Shown one piece after another: positions 5,841 through 7,114 of a stretch of DNA of 7,114 bases. The position numbers and the translations under genes were made by a program. Source of the stretch: Flavobacteriia bacterium. GTDB taxonomy: Bacteria > Bacteroidota > Bacteroidia > Flavobacteriales > Flavobacteriaceae. The first letter of the stretch is position 1. The number at the start of each line of letters is the position of its first letter. The notes beneath the pieces were generated by a model that made no database searches, was not told the DNA's origin, and saw only the letters and a program-made list of their open reading frames with translations. The stretch spans positions 1 through 7,114 of the forward strand of contig DRQI01000149.1 of NCBI GenBank assembly GCA_011330545.1, written 5' to 3'.

Positions 5841-6848
5841 ATGGAATTATATTTAGATTCAGCCGATATTGATGAAATTAGGGAAGTAAGTAAGTTGGGT
5901 TTCATTACAGGCTTAACAACCACGCCAACATTTATGCACCGTCACGGTATTACCGACGTAGATGCTGCCATTATAGAACTTTCAAAATTGGTAGATGTAT
6001 TACAAATAGAAGCCCTGGGCTCTGATGCCGATGAAATAGTAAAAGAAGCCTACCGGCAAGAAGCCTTAGGCCTTGACAGAAAAAAGACCGTATATAAAAT
6101 TCCGATTTCCATGGAAGGCGTCAAAGCCTGTAAGAGATTGACCAACGAAGGTTTTTTGGTAAATATCCATTTGGTATATACCTTACAGCAAGCCTATATG
6201 GCTATGCAGGCCGGAGCCACTTATGTATGCCCGTTGGTAGGGCGCCTACAAGACCAAGGCCACGATGCATTGGCGCTAGTTGAACAATGTGTAAATGCTG
6301 TAAATTACTATGGCTATAATACAAAAATTATGTTTTCATCCGTGCGAAATGCCGAACACGTTAGAAACGCTATCAATATTGGCGTACACACCGTTACCGT
6401 ACCGTGGAAAATAATGAAACAACTTACCGAAAATAACTTCACTACCATTGGTACACAACAGTTTGAAGAACATACACGATTGATGACTGTAAAAGTTGGA
6501 GATGCCATTAGAGATAAAAATCCGGTAGTAAAAATTGACAATACCATTGCCGATTGTTTGGTAGAAATGACCGCCGGAGGATATGGGGCTGTAACCATTA
6601 TCAATGATGACAATGAAGCAGTAGGATTCTTTACGGATGGCGATTTGAGGCGATTGATAGAAAAAGGAGGAGAGGTAAAACACGCCGTAAAACAAAGTGT
6701 AGATCTAAAAAAACCGCTGACTATCGGTGTTGATGAATTACTGATAAAAGCCCAAGAACTGTTTACAAAACATAAAGTTGATGAGTTGGTCGTTGTAGAT
6801 AACAATAATAAAGTAGTAGGCTTGTTGGATATTCAGGATTTGGTTTAA
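5841..6848 (+). CDS. Transaldolase-family aldolase fused to a KdsD-like CBS pair
   Basis: This 335-residue protein has two parts. Residues 1-218 are a class I aldolase barrel of the small transaldolase/fructose-6-phosphate aldolase (FsaA) group. MELYLDSAD has Asp6, VYKIP has the Schiff-base Lys86 (FsaA Lys85), Glu57 sits in the transaldolase-type glutamate position, PLVGR has Arg135, and SSVRN has Ser167 and Arg169 for phosphate. Residues 228-335 are two CBS motifs: YGAVTIINDDNEAVGFFTDGDLRR (248-271) and VDELVVVDNNNKVVGLLDIQDLV (313-335). These closely resemble the CBS tail of arabinose-5-phosphate isomerase KdsD/KpsF, which normally follows a SIS domain. Two active-site residues differ from family consensus: TTNP(S/T) is TTTPT (Thr28) and the conserved Thr109 of FsaA is His110. 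I infer that it makes the acceptor aldose phosphate for the adjacent KdsA-like enzyme, with the CBS pair sensing a nucleotide or nucleotide sugar. The true reaction is unknown. Confidence 0.87.
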   Translation: MELYLDSADIDEIREVSKLGFITGLTTTPTFMHRHGITDVDAAIIELSKLVDVLQIEALGSDADEIVKEAYRQEALGLDRKKTVYKIPISMEGVKACKRLTNEGFLVNIHLVYTLQQAYMAMQAGATYVCPLVGRLQDQGHDALALVEQCVNAVNYYGYNTKIMFSSVRNAEHVRNAINIGVHTVTVPWKIMKQLTENNFTTIGTQQFEEHTRLMTVKVGDAIRDKNPVVKIDNTIADCLVEMTAGGYGAVTIINDDNEAVGFFTDGDLRRLIEKGGEVKHAVKQSVDLKKPLTIGVDELLIKAQELFTKHKVDELVVVDNNNKVVGLLDIQDLV

Positions 6849-7030
6849 CACATATTTAACTATCTAATATTCAGCTGGGTATAGCAATAACGAAATACCG
6901 GTTATAACCCTGATGAAAATATTATTCTGTAAGGCCTTTCACAAACAAAGGCTTGTTTATGGGTAAGTGAGGTTTTTAAAGCCTTAAAGGGAATTTTACC
7001 TTAAAAAAGAGAATTTGTAATACGTTGTAA
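6849..7030 (+). other. Spacer with no gene between transaldolase-CBS and HAD genes
   Basis: This 182-bp spacer is long compared with the 29-bp gap before it. It holds a 10-base palindrome GGTTATAACC (6900-6909), a hairpin at 6933-6953 and a run of related AAGGC/GCCTT words (6931-6990). No convincing TAnnTTTG box or open reading frame is seen. It may carry a weak terminator or RNA leader for the HAD gene. Confidence 0.4.
6933..6953 (+). terminator. Hairpin, possible weak or partial terminator
   Basis: GCCTTT (6934-6939) pairs with AAAGGC (6947-6952) around a CACAAAC loop, extendable by a G-U pair. The downstream TTGTTTAT is only a broken T-tract, so termination would be partial. It lies 84 bases after the transaldolase-CBS stop. 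Confidence 0.3.
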
Positions 7031-7114
7031 ATGCTAGGAGAATTCATAAAAAATAAAGAAACCATTGCCGGGCAATTAGAAAATATCAAAGCCATTATTT
7101 TCGATTGGGATGGC
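7031..7114 (+). CDS. HAD-superfamily hydrolase, N-terminal fragment (cut by window end)
   Basis: An ATG at 7031 opens a frame of 28 codons running off the window: MLGEFIKNKETIAGQLENIK followed by AIIFDWDG. The hydrophobic strand plus D-W-D-G is HAD motif I, with the nucleophile Asp25 and the acid/base Asp27; a short N-terminal helix of about 20 residues comes first. HAD phosphatases of the KdsC type remove the phosphate from Kdo 8-phosphate before KdsB acts, and that is the missing step in this group, so a KdsC-like role is likely from context. KdsC usually has D-V-D-G rather than D-W-D-G. Other HAD functions, such as a phosphomutase, cannot be excluded from so short a piece. No Shine-Dalgarno is needed in this phylum, and an upstream start cannot be ruled out. 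Confidence 0.65.
   Translation, partial: MLGEFIKNKETIAGQLENIKAIIFDWDG

Noticed and set aside
6314..6805. Open frames on the minus strand opposite the transaldolase-CBS gene
   Set aside because: They are antisense to clear catalytic and CBS motifs, and their Ser/Thr/Phe-rich products resemble no family.

Overview
The window is AT-rich, densely coded chromosomal DNA from a Gram-negative bacterium, most likely of the phylum Bacteroidota (Flavobacteriia or a relative). Four things point there: promoter -7 boxes of the TAnnTTTG type (best one at 3980-3987, minus strand); no strong Shine-Dalgarno sequences before the starts; an S16 ribosomal protein with a long Ala/Lys/Glu-rich tail; and genes for a Kdo-type outer-membrane sugar. 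I saw no transposase, integrase, CRISPR array, tRNA or rRNA.

Layout. (1) 2-1868, plus strand: the C-terminal two thirds of a saccharopine dehydrogenase, overlapping by 8 bp an aldo/keto reductase of the YdhF type. (2) 1927-3932, minus strand: a translation-related group transcribed rpsP (S16) -> rimM (16S maturation factor) -> trmN (tRNA1(Val) A37 N6-methyltransferase). A strong intrinsic terminator lies between rpsP and rimM, and a 7-bp tandem repeat sits directly before the trmN start. (3) 4085-7114, plus strand, divergent from rpsP: kdsB (CMP-Kdo synthetase-like), kdsA (Kdo-8-phosphate synthase-like), a transaldolase-family enzyme fused to two CBS domains, and the first 28 codons of a HAD-type hydrolase cut by the window end.

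The kds-like group is the most interesting part. Its four genes could cover a whole CMP-3-deoxy-ulosonate route: make an aldose phosphate, condense it with PEP, remove the phosphate, and couple the sugar to CMP. In the usual Kdo pathway the aldose phosphate, D-arabinose 5-phosphate, comes from an isomerase built as a SIS domain plus two CBS domains (KdsD/KpsF). Here a KdsD-like CBS pair is instead attached to a transaldolase/fructose-6-phosphate-aldolase domain. All three complete enzymes also depart from family consensus at substrate-site or motif positions: the transaldolase has N28->T and T109->H (E. coli FsaA numbering), KdsA has the acceptor-phosphate arginine (R106 of the Aquifex enzyme) replaced by Met, and KdsB has changes in three conserved motifs. 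My inference is that this is either a non-isomerase route to arabinose 5-phosphate or, more likely, a pathway for a different 3-deoxy-ulosonic acid. The sequence shows the fusion and the substitutions; the chemistry is hypothesis.
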